Source of the DNA: a virus
Virus record (IMG/VR): IMGVR_UViG_3300013111_000216
Location: 1-51,297 of that record
Reading direction: 5' to 3' (one strand)
Length of the DNA: 51,297 nt
Part shown: piece after piece, positions 1 to 9,307 of the stretch
Layout of the letters: each line of letters starts with the position of its first letter
How positions within the stretch are numbered: position 1 is the stretch's first letter
The notes under the pieces: generated by a model
Database searches by the model: none
The model's input: the letters and a program-made list of their open reading frames with translations, nothing else
What the model was told of the DNA's origin: nothing
Translations under genes and position numbers: made by a program

Positions 1-119
1 TCATACCCGTCAATTAGTTTCTCTTGTAGCACAATTCCTTTTATAAAATCAACAAGATCCTCGTTCACAGAGGTCATCTTCCCGTCTTCGCCTAATTCGT
101 GATTGAATAAAACACTATA
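1..119. repeat. Terminal direct repeat (copy 1), assembly overlap
   Basis: These 119 bases are identical to 51179-51297. The repeat lies inside the reading frame of the giant minus-strand gene, and the frame continues correctly when the two ends are joined. A physical direct terminal repeat would more usually lie between genes, so this looks like the k-mer-sized overlap left when an assembler closes a circular or circularly permuted genome. The true unique length is then about 51,178 bp. A real packaging repeat elsewhere cannot be excluded. Confidence 0.93.
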
Positions 120-3100
120 TTGACTACTTGACATACTTATTGTAATAGGATCAACATGCTTATTAGGTAATGGATGAATCAACAACTCTTCTTTTTCTGG
201 ATAATAAAAAGTATTCATTAAAGCACTTTTTCTAGTAGAAGATTCGTTTGGATCAGCTGTCTCGGCATATATGGCTTCAAACGTAAGCATAAGATTTACA
301 TAGTCATCACGCTTTCTATAAATATCCATACTCACCGATTCAGACTTACGAAAAGGAAGCGCCACTTCATAAGGACCAAGCGTAACAGAATCCAAGAAAT
401 TAACTTTCCTAATCATCTCCCGCAATGAAAAGTGTTCTGGAAAATATGCTCTTAAAACTTCCGCTAGGAGATGTTTCTTCGGAAGGGCTAGATGCATATG
501 ATCACCTTCCTCTACAAAATCCTTTACATAGTCAGCAGGTCTTTGATTAAACTTCAACGGTGTTACGTCATAAAGCTCTTGCAACTTAACACTATTTGAA
601 ATATTCACCGGGATAACTTGATCGTATTCCGAACCTCTTTTATCATATATATGAACCTGAGCTAAACCACTTACCATCATTCTATCTTTTGCATAAGATT
701 CTTGATACTTTAAATCTTTTTTCTCAACAGAGATATGACCAATTACAACTGGTTCGTTGCTATTAGAATTAATAGCTACCACGTCTCCTTCAAAGGTATT
801 GTATCCAGTACTACTTACTTCTTCTATGTCCATTCTAGTTGTCCCATAACGAGACAAATTAATTCCATCTGTTTCAACCAAAAGCAAATCACCCGGCATG
901 TCGTCGAAGTCAGGCCCGAGAATCATATCTGGATATTCTTCAGCTATAGAATACAACCCTGCTGAGTGAATAGTTCCACGATCAATCCCGTATATCTCCA
1001 ACGCCTTAATATAATCCTTGATGGGCATTCTGTCTTTCTTGCGGAACACTTTGATAGGAGACTTAGGATTCCCCAGAGATGCCATTGCTTTGGCTGCTTT
1101 TGTTTTGTAGAAAAACTCAGCTACAGTCTTATTAAGTTCGCTATGATGCGGTGCTTGGAAGAGAGCAAATCCTTTACCCTTTCGCTCTTCGGCTAGCAAC
1201 CGAGCGTTGGAGCGTTCCACGTATTCTTTATTAAGATCGAATCCAACAAAGTGACGACCATTCTCAGCAGAGATTTTACCAACTGTGCCAGAGCCAGAGA
1301 ACGGATCAACAACCACGTCGCCGGGATCTGTAGCTTCATCGATGAATAGTTGAGCAAGACTACGAGGCATTGGCGCAGGGTGCCATGGGATATTAGCTGG
1401 TGCTCCTTCTACCACATCCCCACGTACGTAGGGCTCACCTTCTTTTCCCTGTATCTTCTTGGTGTGATACTTTGGCTTCTTACTTTTCGATAAGACAAAG
1501 ATATCCTCAGTCAACTGTGTAGGTGCGCCTTCCCTTTTACGCCGAGTATTCGTCTTCCGCCAGCGGGTCTTGGAAAACACATGGAGACCGACGTCTTGAG
1601 CCAACACAGCAAGTTTCTCAGGAGTGAGGAAGAATTCACCTTGGCGGGTGTCACTAATATTGATCACCATTACGCCGTCTTCTTTCAACACACGCTGAGA
1701 GCGGATAAGAACATGCTTCATGTATTCTAGATATTGTTCCTCAGTGTCAACACGACCAAGATCACCCTCACCAATATCATAGTCAATATGCTTCTTTCCA
1801 AAGTACGGAGGGGATGTTATAATCGCCTGGACGGTTCCTTCTTCTATCTGAGCCAACCCGTGAACTGCGTCAAACTGATAGTGACGATCTACGTCGAGGT
1901 TTCCTATGATTGGTGTACTATCAGCTTCTTCATCTGCCTTCTCTATCAACCAGAAGATATACTCAGGTAGAGTGTCGTAAACTAAATCGATCTCCTCCTT
2001 GTTAAGTAACTGAAGTTCTTGCAAACGGTAGTATTCAAACAGCTCTGAGAATTTAGTAAAGTCAGCCTGAACCTCTCCGCCATTCAAATCTTGAAGAAGT
2101 ATCTCCTCACTCCGTCCTGCCTCTTTCGAGAGAATGAAGTCGGTCATTTTACCTTCAACGACAAACGCTTGGAGGTGATCCTCTATGTATTCATCAATGG
2201 ATTTGTCTTCAGAAACTGCCATTGCTCGTAAGAGGTACTCCGCAATGTCTGCTTGGAGCTTAGCTTGTTTCCTCGTAGCAGGCTTCCGGCGGGTGGCACC
2301 GCGAGCTTCTGGGTCTTCGATAGATACAGTCTTACCAGACTCTGGGTCAGTTACTTTTCCTTCATAATAAGGATTTGTCTGCGCATGACGGATGATCATA
2401 TCTCGGATATTACGCAGAGTTGGTACGGCTGTTCCCTCGTATAAGCGCACGTCTGAGCGGTCGAAGTGGATTAGATCACCATCTTTATCCCCCTTCACCC
2501 TGCCTTGATACACGTTGTCGTCAAGTTGTCTAACAACCTCAATGAGTGACGACCCATCCCTCAGCTCGACAACTTCCCCAACGTTATAGTATGCCGGCAC
2601 CATATCTGCACGCCGGACACGTTCCATCAGACGCTTAGCGATTATGTTAGATGCTTTCCTATCAGGGTCTTTCTCCTCATACTTCTGACCAAATTGACGT
2701 TGGAGGGGAGTAGCTGCCCCGCCACCAATAGCCCCTGCCACCGCACCTGTTGTACCCGCATAGAGAGCCCCTTCAACTGGGTCAGGTAAGTCACCCTCTT
2801 CCAGTTCAAGACCAAGCTCTTTTTCGAGATACCTCTTCATTATCGCCTGCTGGCCGAGAAAAGCTATGACTTCCTCTGCTCCTTCAATCGGCGCAGCCTT
2901 GGTAGCATTCTCGATACCTTGTGCCCAGGCGTTCATCAACCCCTTAGCATACGGCTTGTCCAAGAACCCAAGAGCCCGAACAAAGAACAGATCGCCCGCA
3001 GCCTCAGAACCAAGCTCTACTGCACCAGCCATGTTGCCATATTCCATCAGCTTTTCACGGCCCTCGAGAATCTTCTGATCTATCTGTTCTTCAGACAAAC

Positions 3101-3869
3101 CCTCTCGAGCATAGATGTGCCTAGCTGTACGTTCGGTACTGTCAATAAGATCCTTCTTTGCGGAATAGAAGAACATTCCGTAACGACCTAAGTTGGCCGC
3201 AAACTGGCCAACTCGTGCTGCCGCTGGCATGTTCCTGGTAGTCGCTGCAGTGGATAGAAACGCTCCTACACCCAACGGCCAAGTCGGGGCACTAGACCCT
3301 ACGGAAGTTATATTAGTTCTCAATCCGTTGAAAATATGATCTTCAACTGAATCATACTCGAAATAAGATCTACTCTCCTCCGACATCTGAGAGCCAAACT
3401 TCTGGAACTCTTCTACGTTTATTTCCGTCTCTTCGCCTTCAAACATCTGAGGCGGCATATAGCCTTTTTCTCTCACGTCAGCATTTACAACGTGTTGGAA
3501 AATTGCTTTGGCATTATCATCGAATTCAAACCAAGCACCATAACCTTCTATCACTTCACCCATCGCAGCTTCAGGAATCTTAGCAAACTCCTGCATCATA
3601 GGCATTGGTTTTCTATAGTAATTAATAAAGTGATTCCACTCTTCCCAAGATAGATCCTCTTTATAAATATTATAAGCATCTTGACGCATTTCGGGGTTGA
3701 CTGAAAGAATATCCATCCACTCCTGGGGTTCTTTCGTCTGTCGACCCTCCGCAGCACCGATGTCGAGGTACTTTTGATAAGCTGCGTCGAAGTCAATCTT
3801 AGGCTTTTCTGCTCGCCGTCCTACTTCCTTCGCGACGAATCGAAGCATAGGATTTATGTATTCAGGCAT
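1..3869 (-). CDS. Giant polyvalent virion protein, N-terminal part with DNA methyltransferase domain (partial in window)
   Basis: This is the 5' part of a gene whose 3' part is at 46909-51297. I read the frame through from the ATG at 3869 and found no stop. Joined across the contig ends the product is 2,712 residues. It starts MPEYINPMLRFVAKEV, overlapping the previous stop as TAATG. Residues about 190-430 hold Ala/Gly-rich helical stretches. Around residue 684 is AIITSPPYFGKK and around 855 DPFSGSGTVGK. These are motif IV (TSPPY) and motif I of an amino-methyltransferase in beta-class order, as in N4-cytosine or N6-adenine enzymes. Its place after the capsid, tail-tube and gp13-like genes matches the large ejected core protein of T7-like phages (inference). 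The methylase could modify phage or host DNA on entry. The target is unknown. Confidence 0.9.
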   Translation of the reverse strand, partial: MPEYINPMLRFVAKEVGRRAEKPKIDFDAAYQKYLDIGAAEGRQTKEPQEWMDILSVNPEMRQDAYNIYKEDLSWEEWNHFINYYRKPMPMMQEFAKIPEAAMGEVIEGYGAWFEFDDNAKAIFQHVVNADVREKGYMPPQMFEGEETEINVEEFQKFGSQMSEESRSYFEYDSVEDHIFNGLRTNITSVGSSAPTWPLGVGAFLSTAATTRNMPAAARVGQFAANLGRYGMFFYSAKKDLIDSTERTARHIYAREGLSEEQIDQKILEGREKLMEYGNMAGAVELGSEAAGDLFFVRALGFLDKPYAKGLMNAWAQGIENATKAAPIEGAEEVIAFLGQQAIMKRYLEKELGLELEEGDLPDPVEGALYAGTTGAVAGAIGGGAATPLQRQFGQKYEEKDPDRKASNIIAKRLMERVRRADMVPAYYNVGEVVELRDGSSLIEVVRQLDDNVYQGRVKGDKDGDLIHFDRSDVRLYEGTAVPTLRNIRDMIIRHAQTNPYYEGKVTDPESGKTVSIEDPEARGATRRKPATRKQAKLQADIAEYLLRAMAVSEDKSIDEYIEDHLQAFVVEGKMTDFILSKEAGRSEEILLQDLNGGEVQADFTKFSELFEYYRLQELQLLNKEEIDLVYDTLPEYIFWLIEKADEEADSTPIIGNLDVDRHYQFDAVHGLAQIEEGTVQAIITSPPYFGKKHIDYDIGEGDLGRVDTEEQYLEYMKHVLIRSQRVLKEDGVMVINISDTRQGEFFLTPEKLAVLAQDVGLHVFSKTRWRKTNTRRKREGAPTQLTEDIFVLSKSKKPKYHTKKIQGKEGEPYVRGDVVEGAPANIPWHPAPMPRSLAQLFIDEATDPGDVVVDPFSGSGTVGKISAENGRHFVGFDLNKEYVERSNARLLAEERKGKGFALFQAPHHSELNKTVAEFFYKTKAAKAMASLGNPKSPIKVFRKKDRMPIKDYIKALEIYGIDRGTIHSAGLYSIAEEYPDMILGPDFDDMPGDLLLVETDGINLSRYGTTRMDIEEVSSTGYNTFEGDVVAINSNSNEPVVIGHISVEKKDLKYQESYAKDRMMVSGLAQVHIYDKRGSEYDQVIPVNISNSVKLQELYDVTPLKFNQRPADYVKDFVEEGDHMHLALPKKHLLAEVLRAYFPEHFSLREMIRKVNFLDSVTLGPYEVALPFRKSESVSMDIYRKRDDYVNLMLTFEAIYAETADPNESSTRKSALMNTFYYPEKEELLIHPLPNKHVDPITISMSSSQYSVLFNHELGEDGKMTSVNEDLVDFIKGIVLQEKLIDGY

Positions 3870-4807
3870 TATTCAGTCCCAGTCTCTGCACCTAAGTACG
3901 GGAAATCAAAACTATCCAAAATCTGTCTGGCCCTGACTTGCTCTTCTTCTGAAGGGGTGAAGGGTTTAACTGTCCCATCAGCCTCCATCCGGCGAACCAT
4001 CCTGCCATTGGCAATATCGTTGAGTTGCTTGAAGTACGTTGCCCATCCCTTACTGTACATACCCTGAGCGCGGCTGATATCCGGGAGTAATCCGGAAGAG
4101 CTAGCTACCGTAACTGCGCCCATCATTCTGTCGTTGGTAGAACGAGGGGCTCGTGTACCCCCGGCGTTTTCGAGAGATAGTGCTTTGAAGAATACGTCTT
4201 CGTTTATATCATATACAACTTTGCCTGTTTCTGGATCTGTGCGCGACATAACTCCGGGGACCTGAGTTTGATCGAATTCTTGTATAGCCGCACCTATTGC
4301 TTCGGTTTCCTTCTTTGTCTTACTAGTCTCAGCCTCTATATTCTCTATCTTAATCTCTTCCATACGATCTTCGATATCTGCCAACTGCTGGTCAATATCA
4401 ACCTTGGCTTGTTCCATTAGAGCTTGGTGAGCAAACATGGTTTCTTGGAACTCGAATTGATTCCGTTGGATCATTGCGTCTTGAACCTGCTTCTGCTGAG
4501 TTGGATCAAGGATCTCGAGATCATCAGGGTTTGGTTGGTATCCTTGGTTAACCTCATCAATGGCTTTTGCCAAGACCTCCTGCCCAGCACTCTGCAGAGC
4601 ATAGTCAGCGATTGTCTGGACGGCTTTGTTCTCTGGGGCGAAAGCCTTGCCGAGAGTAGCCAGTCCCATTGCGCGCTTAGCGGGCATGGTTGCGGATTTT
4701 CCTATATCCTCTGGCATCACACCCATAGGGGCTTTTTCCATAGGATTAAATGTTGTAGTCAGTGGTGGGTTCACAGGTTTCTTAAATCTAATCGTTCTTT
4801 CTTCCAT
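3869..4807 (-). CDS. Putative internal virion or ejection protein, 312 aa
   Basis: No family recognised. The protein is highly charged and helical. A long Glu/Gln/Lys-rich stretch at about residues 110-190 (IDQQLADIEDRMEEIKIENI) looks like a coiled coil. It sits between the 561-residue protein and the giant protein, the position of T7 internal core genes 14-16, so an internal core role is inferred. An upstream TTG is in frame, but the ATG at 4807 follows GGAGG by a normal distance and is preferred. The last bases overlap the next gene as TAATG. A perfect GTTACA-TTT-TGTAAC palindrome lies at 4828-4842, just ahead of the ribosome site. Confidence 0.8.
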   Translation of the reverse strand: MEERTIRFKKPVNPPLTTTFNPMEKAPMGVMPEDIGKSATMPAKRAMGLATLGKAFAPENKAVQTIADYALQSAGQEVLAKAIDEVNQGYQPNPDDLEILDPTQQKQVQDAMIQRNQFEFQETMFAHQALMEQAKVDIDQQLADIEDRMEEIKIENIEAETSKTKKETEAIGAAIQEFDQTQVPGVMSRTDPETGKVVYDINEDVFFKALSLENAGGTRAPRSTNDRMMGAVTVASSSGLLPDISRAQGMYSKGWATYFKQLNDIANGRMVRRMEADGTVKPFTPSEEEQVRARQILDSFDFPYLGAETGTE

Positions 4808-4827
4808 CTCTCTATCCTCCAAGCGGT

Positions 4828-4842
4828 GTTACATTTTGTAAC
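4828..4842. promoter_or_regulatory. Dispersed palindrome site 1, GTTACATTTTGTAAC
   Basis: Perfect inverted repeat GTTACA/TGTAAC with a 3-base centre, flanked by a further T..A pair. It lies in the 42-bp gap ahead of the 312-residue protein. One of ten copies of GTTMCA-N3-TGKAAC in the genome. Confidence 0.75.
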
Positions 4843-4849
4843 ACTTCTT

Positions 4850-6535
4850 TTATCCGTTTAAGAATCCTGCCAATATACCGGCGGTTATTGCAACTGGAGC
4901 ACCGCCGGGTATCGCCGCCATTGCTGCTTCTGGCAACGCAGCTGCGGCCAAACCACCTCCGATACCACCACCGATCGTCTCAGCCATAGTTGGTTTCGTA
5001 CCCCCGACCGAAGATGTAGCACCCGCCATACCAGCCACGATGTTAGAATACTCCTGCCACATATCCATAGGATAACCCATAAAGTTATTTTCCCAAGCGG
5101 CTTTTTCTTTATACCACTTTATTATATCATCGTGATTAGACTTATCTCTCAGATATTGGTTATGAGTATATGTTTGATAAAGACCGGCCCACTGCGCTTT
5201 ATTCGACGCATAAGCCAAGCCGGTAGTCTTGACAAAGTCAGTTCCTGTCGTTCTACTATTAGCTTTATCCGCTACGAAACTCCTCAACGAGGTATCGAGA
5301 ATTCCTTTGAAAGCATTCAACCAATTTGAAACACCCTCGTCCCCCGACTTAACAAGATTATTAAACCCTGACGACTCATGCTGTGCGAGTGTCCCCAGTG
5401 CATTAGCATAGATCTGAGGGAACGTCAAGTATGCTTGCAACCAAGTTTTAAGGGCAGTATCTTTGAGTGCCGCAAAAGTTGAGAGATACTGCTGGAGATA
5501 ACTGAAGTAGTTCGAGATATACACTTGTAGTGCAGTAGTAAAAGTTGAGATAAACTGGTCGTGGGTTTTATAGAATATCTCTTTCTCTAACTCTGCCCGA
5601 AACTGGGTGATTTGCTTAGAATGATCACTCTCGATCGTAGCCATACCCACCCAGAAAGCCAGTCCGTTAGATGCATTCGCTTCAACAGCTGAACTAGCGA
5701 ATCTGTTCTTAGAACGATAAAACTCGTTTTCGAGGTTACTTTCAAAAGCATCAACGATGGAGTCAATCACAGTGTCATCAATAGCCGCCTGAGCAACTGT
5801 GAGAGCTTGGGTAAATGCCAGTTGGATATAGTTATCTGTGTCGTTCAAGAGTAGGTTAATTGCCTTAGTAACCCCCGAGTCCAACATAGTATCTGCGCGA
5901 CCGTCTGCTTCGTTGGTTGTAGTAAACAACTCTAGCCGTGAAGCATTCCCCGCCGCCAGACTAGCAGATATTATATCCGTATCTGCCTGAGTATTCGCAT
6001 CATCGAACACCGACTTAACCAACGGGTCATCATCTACCACGCCAAGAACACTACGCGCAGACGAGAGAAAACTCGTCATGAGTCCTCTGGAAGATGAACC
6101 GAAACCCGCTGATTGTGTTGCTTGAGCAAGACCAAAAATGAAGGCCGTTGCATCTATCTGTTCCATCCACTCTTCTGTATTATCAACCCAGGTTCCTACC
6201 TCGCCAGTATCAAAAGAGTCGATAAAATGTTGCTCGAGATAATCTCTCCAGTAAGCAAAAGCATAGCTTATGGAATTCACGACGTTGTTTAGATTATCTG
6301 AATTGAATCTAGATTGTGTACTAGACTCTTGTGGGCCTGCTCTACCCTCAATATCTGTGGTAGTAACATCTGTAGTAAACCCAGTTGTATCCCAAGGGTT
6401 GAAGGTATCACCTATTCTGTCGTAGACAAAATCATCCATCCAGTTCATACGAGTCAACAAGGTAGTCCGCAACGGATCACCCGCCGATCCCCACAACCAC
6501 GAGGAGACACCGCCTCCACTGCTTCCACCAGACAT
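4850..6535 (-). CDS. Putative internal virion protein, 561 aa
   Basis: No family recognised. The ATG at 6535 follows a strong T7-like ribosome site (AAGGAGATATAAA), which decides against an in-frame start further up. The N-terminus is Gly/Ser-rich (SGGSSGGGVSSW). The middle is Asn/Gln/Ala-rich helix, and the last 45 residues are Gly/Ala-rich and hydrophobic (PGGAPVAITAGILAGFLNG). This pattern of soluble helix plus a hydrophobic tail suits an ejected protein that inserts into the cell envelope. Position downstream of the gp13-like gene suggests the gp14/gp15 role in a T7-type core (inference from order only). Confidence 0.8.
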   Translation of the reverse strand: MSGGSSGGGVSSWLWGSAGDPLRTTLLTRMNWMDDFVYDRIGDTFNPWDTTGFTTDVTTTDIEGRAGPQESSTQSRFNSDNLNNVVNSISYAFAYWRDYLEQHFIDSFDTGEVGTWVDNTEEWMEQIDATAFIFGLAQATQSAGFGSSSRGLMTSFLSSARSVLGVVDDDPLVKSVFDDANTQADTDIISASLAAGNASRLELFTTTNEADGRADTMLDSGVTKAINLLLNDTDNYIQLAFTQALTVAQAAIDDTVIDSIVDAFESNLENEFYRSKNRFASSAVEANASNGLAFWVGMATIESDHSKQITQFRAELEKEIFYKTHDQFISTFTTALQVYISNYFSYLQQYLSTFAALKDTALKTWLQAYLTFPQIYANALGTLAQHESSGFNNLVKSGDEGVSNWLNAFKGILDTSLRSFVADKANSRTTGTDFVKTTGLAYASNKAQWAGLYQTYTHNQYLRDKSNHDDIIKWYKEKAAWENNFMGYPMDMWQEYSNIVAGMAGATSSVGGTKPTMAETIGGGIGGGLAAAALPEAAMAAIPGGAPVAITAGILAGFLNG

Positions 6536-6536
6536 T

Positions 6537-6953
6537 TTATATCTCCTTGTAACAGTACCGCTGCTCCACAGCACCGAATCTTTGTAAGAACTTAGACCAT
6601 GCTTCGGTAGTATACGTTGCTATCCCGGAGCACCCAGCCTCTTTTGCATATTCAATTAGTTCGAGAAAGCCCTCTTTTAGGACTTCCTTCTCCAACCTAT
6701 CATCGGCTGGTATGATCATATAGATTAACATAGTCTTCTTTGATAGAATCTCATCCTGGGTGTAGTTTACTAACACACTCCCATAGATCTTCTGCTTCTC
6801 TTCATTAACAAGAACAAAAGCTTCTAAGTGTGAGGTAATCAAAGCGACGCGGATTCTCTCAGCATTCTCTCCTGCGCCTACTAATTCTTTTACCACATGA
6901 CCGTTGGTTTCCCAAAACAGATCAACGTTCGTCGGCAGCACTCGTACTAGCAC
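6537..6953 (-). CDS. GNAT-fold protein, T7 gp13-like
   Basis: A 138-residue protein with the pattern of an N-acetyltransferase fold: beta strands around VALITSHLEAFVLVNEE and KTMLIYMIIPADD, a long helix, then TYTTEAWSKFLQRFGAVEQR as in GNAT C-termini. T7 gp13, which occupies the same place after tail tube B, has about this length and is also described as GNAT-like. The role there is in assembling the internal core. The likely start is GTG at 6953, preceded by GAGGT, overlapping the tail-tube gene by 32 bases. Catalytic acetyl transfer is not implied. Confidence 0.65.
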   Translation of the reverse strand: MLVRVLPTNVDLFWETNGHVVKELVGAGENAERIRVALITSHLEAFVLVNEEKQKIYGSVLVNYTQDEILSKKTMLIYMIIPADDRLEKEVLKEGFLELIEYAKEAGCSGIATYTTEAWSKFLQRFGAVEQRYCYKEI

Positions 6954-8517
6954 GGATACCTCGATAGTAGGTTTTGTCTTCTGGTTGGACGCGTACTTCG
7001 ATTTTGTGAATCTCGACGTCGTTCGAAGGGTCTAACCCCTCCACCTGGATCTTAAACTCTTTACCAGACAAACCGACGAAGACAGCCCCTTCCTTGTTCA
7101 CATCCTTAACCCGGCTGGTATAGATCTCCCCATCTTGCTCATACCGCGTACCTACGGTAACTTGAATATGATCCAAATCCTTGCCGCGGAACAAGATCCA
7201 TGTTATCTTCTTGTTCCCACTATAACCGAAGTCCATCCACTCAGTGGTTGCCTCAACCGTTAAGGAGAAAGTCCTTCGGCCATATAACAGACTCTCGCCG
7301 CTAGGCTTAGAAGTCACACCTGTTATCCGATAAGGGATGTTGAACAACTTACTACTTTCCTTCAGTACAAACTGCTCTTCGCCGTTTCCGATATAGAAAT
7401 AGCCCGAATCGTTGTCATACGACATCGCCACAAGGCTAAGATCTGTCCAAGCATCAAAGAATTCTCTATAACCTAGATTGGTCATCTCTAAATCCCGCCC
7501 AATGTGGATTAGGTAACCCTCGTTTGAGATATAAATAGTTTCATTCAACCCTCTGCACCAAGCACTCCTGGAGATACAACCTGGGAACCTTTGCTCTACA
7601 AAACCATAACCGAAAGTCTGCACAGGACGAACCGCCCGTGTGATTTCTGTCCCTAGTATAAGCAAATATGGATCCATGTCCGACAAACCTACTACCGAAC
7701 CCGCCTCAGGAACCGGCATCCATCCGAGATCCGCCTGTTTCACCTGCTCGTGGAACCAACGCCTCTGCCCCGTTGCACTCGAATAACCGTAGTCATTCTC
7801 TCCAGTTATACCTCTAGTTGCATAATCTGTCTCCCATAGCCACATCAAGTTGCCGCCAACACTACTCCATAGGATCATATGTTCGTCTGGCAACCAGTGT
7901 TGATTCTCCATCCTGAATATACCATCCAAGACAACGTCATAACCGCCTGTTACCCATGACCTCAGCATTTCAAAGAAGCCCTGATTCATCCCTGCGCCTT
8001 GATCAAAGCCGCCAACCACAGTCCTGCCACGATGCGCAGTTATCGTATTCACAATAGGACGGGAGGTGCCGACTATAATCTCGTCCACGCCGTCTCTAAA
8101 AGGACCAAACCAAGGACTAAAGTACAAAATACAACTGCCATTACAGAAGGTACCCGCCTGACCATGATCAGCAAAGTGCCAAGAACCACCTCCTGTTACA
8201 GTAAAAGTAGACGCAGTATTAGAAAATTTCTTAATATCGTCAAATTCTTGAAACTGATTCTGCCCATAAAGATACTGATACACCGCAGTTTTGGTCAAAA
8301 CCCACGTGCGATCAATCCCTCTGAATACCTGCGGGAAAGGCCAGTTGAAATAATCTTCGATTTCAAAATAGTCAGGCCCTGAGAACCTGCGGACGCCATT
8401 CTCGAACGGCTCCAGATTGTTAAGCGAAGTCATACCGGGCACGTTAGTCCGGGCGTCCTCAGCCGTCCGCAGGCCAGCGGTAAAGAAATCAGTTATATCG
8501 TTGCCGTATTCTCTCAT
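6922..8517 (-). CDS. Tail tubular protein B-like (nozzle), 531 aa
   Basis: The protein begins DITDFFTAGLRTAEDARTN, with a pattern (NVPGMTSLNNLEPFENGVRRF) common at the N-terminus of podovirus nozzle proteins. It is rich in beta strand and aromatic residues (WPFPQVFRGIDRTW, LMWLWETDYATRG), consistent with a multi-bladed nozzle subunit. It directly follows tail tube A with a 4-base ATGA overlap, as gp11 and gp12 pair in T7. The role is to form the distal tail channel below the portal. Confidence 0.7.
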   Translation of the reverse strand: MREYGNDITDFFTAGLRTAEDARTNVPGMTSLNNLEPFENGVRRFSGPDYFEIEDYFNWPFPQVFRGIDRTWVLTKTAVYQYLYGQNQFQEFDDIKKFSNTASTFTVTGGGSWHFADHGQAGTFCNGSCILYFSPWFGPFRDGVDEIIVGTSRPIVNTITAHRGRTVVGGFDQGAGMNQGFFEMLRSWVTGGYDVVLDGIFRMENQHWLPDEHMILWSSVGGNLMWLWETDYATRGITGENDYGYSSATGQRRWFHEQVKQADLGWMPVPEAGSVVGLSDMDPYLLILGTEITRAVRPVQTFGYGFVEQRFPGCISRSAWCRGLNETIYISNEGYLIHIGRDLEMTNLGYREFFDAWTDLSLVAMSYDNDSGYFYIGNGEEQFVLKESSKLFNIPYRITGVTSKPSGESLLYGRRTFSLTVEATTEWMDFGYSGNKKITWILFRGKDLDHIQVTVGTRYEQDGEIYTSRVKDVNKEGAVFVGLSGKEFKIQVEGLDPSNDVEIHKIEVRVQPEDKTYYRGIRASTSAADER

Positions 8518-9299
8518 GAGTCAAACCCAGACCATGAATCACCCATCTGAAGTGCCCCAATAGCGGCCATTTCATGCTGGATGGCGTCAAATTCTATGCC
8601 TCGAATGAACGGTTGGAGAGCATTCAGATAGTCGTTATACCCACTGGTATTGCGATTATCAATGGCTTCCAACGCAGCGAGGCTAGCCAAAAGAATCATC
8701 TGAGGATGTCTTGTGATCCAAAACGTCGTTGCTGTATCACTAGTGAGCCAGTCGTCGTAGAAGGTTCCAAGAATCCTTAAAGAAAGATCAGCCTGACAAG
8801 CAGGTGAGACAAGAACTCCGTCGTAACCGAAGTAGTTTCCAAACGACATGTAGCCGGTATCAGGTACATCGGTATAATCTCCGGATACCTTCGCCCGGTA
8901 TTCATTTGAAAGACCAATCGGAATGTAGCTCCAATAGGTAGGGATTCCGTAATCAGCAGAATCCGTCCCATAGGAACACTCCGCTAACATCCAAGTGGTC
9001 TCTTTCGGCTCGACAAAGAAACGACCCTGCTCAGAACTTGAAGCAGTATCGTCGACAACCCACACCTGATCCGCAGATCGCAGGTTTTGGAGATTGAAGA
9101 TATACTCGCCACCAGTGGTTACAGCATCTGAGACATACCACTGTTGCTCTGCTGGTCGCTCAACTAACGAGTCGAGCAGCCGGTGGCCCGCATTGACGTA
9201 TAGGTTACCGATGTATGCTTCATCGTAGCCTAAGTCATTGAGATCCAACCGACCACTCTTGTCGATTAGGAGCTCTCTTATGGTCTTAAGATTGCTCAT
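8514..9299 (-). CDS. Tail tubular protein A-like / head-tail adaptor, 261 aa
   Basis: The N-terminus is an alpha-helical segment (KTIRELLIDKSGRLDLNDLG followed by LYVNAGHRLLD) typical of podovirus adaptor proteins. A beta-rich middle follows, then a C-terminal helix (TRHPQMILLASLAALEAIDNRNT). It lies between capsid and nozzle genes, the gp11 position of T7. Such proteins form the 12-fold ring between portal and nozzle. The start at 9299 is close to the preceding capsid stop, consistent with one late transcript. Confidence 0.72.
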   Translation of the reverse strand: MSNLKTIRELLIDKSGRLDLNDLGYDEAYIGNLYVNAGHRLLDSLVERPAEQQWYVSDAVTTGGEYIFNLQNLRSADQVWVVDDTASSSEQGRFFVEPKETTWMLAECSYGTDSADYGIPTYWSYIPIGLSNEYRAKVSGDYTDVPDTGYMSFGNYFGYDGVLVSPACQADLSLRILGTFYDDWLTSDTATTFWITRHPQMILLASLAALEAIDNRNTSGYNDYLNALQPFIRGIEFDAIQHEMAAIGALQMGDSWSGFDS

Positions 9300-9307
9300 G
9301 TATCACC

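Noticed and set aside
1-119. True direct terminal repeat of the virion DNA
   Set aside because: It lies inside an open reading frame that continues across the junction; an assembly overlap is simpler.
4828-4842. Palindrome read as an RNA hairpin or terminator
   Set aside because: Three-base loop, no T run, and seven other copies carry changes that break a stem pair.
7999-8382. 127-codon frame opposite the tail-tube B gene
   Set aside because: Shadow of the coding strand with no ribosome site.
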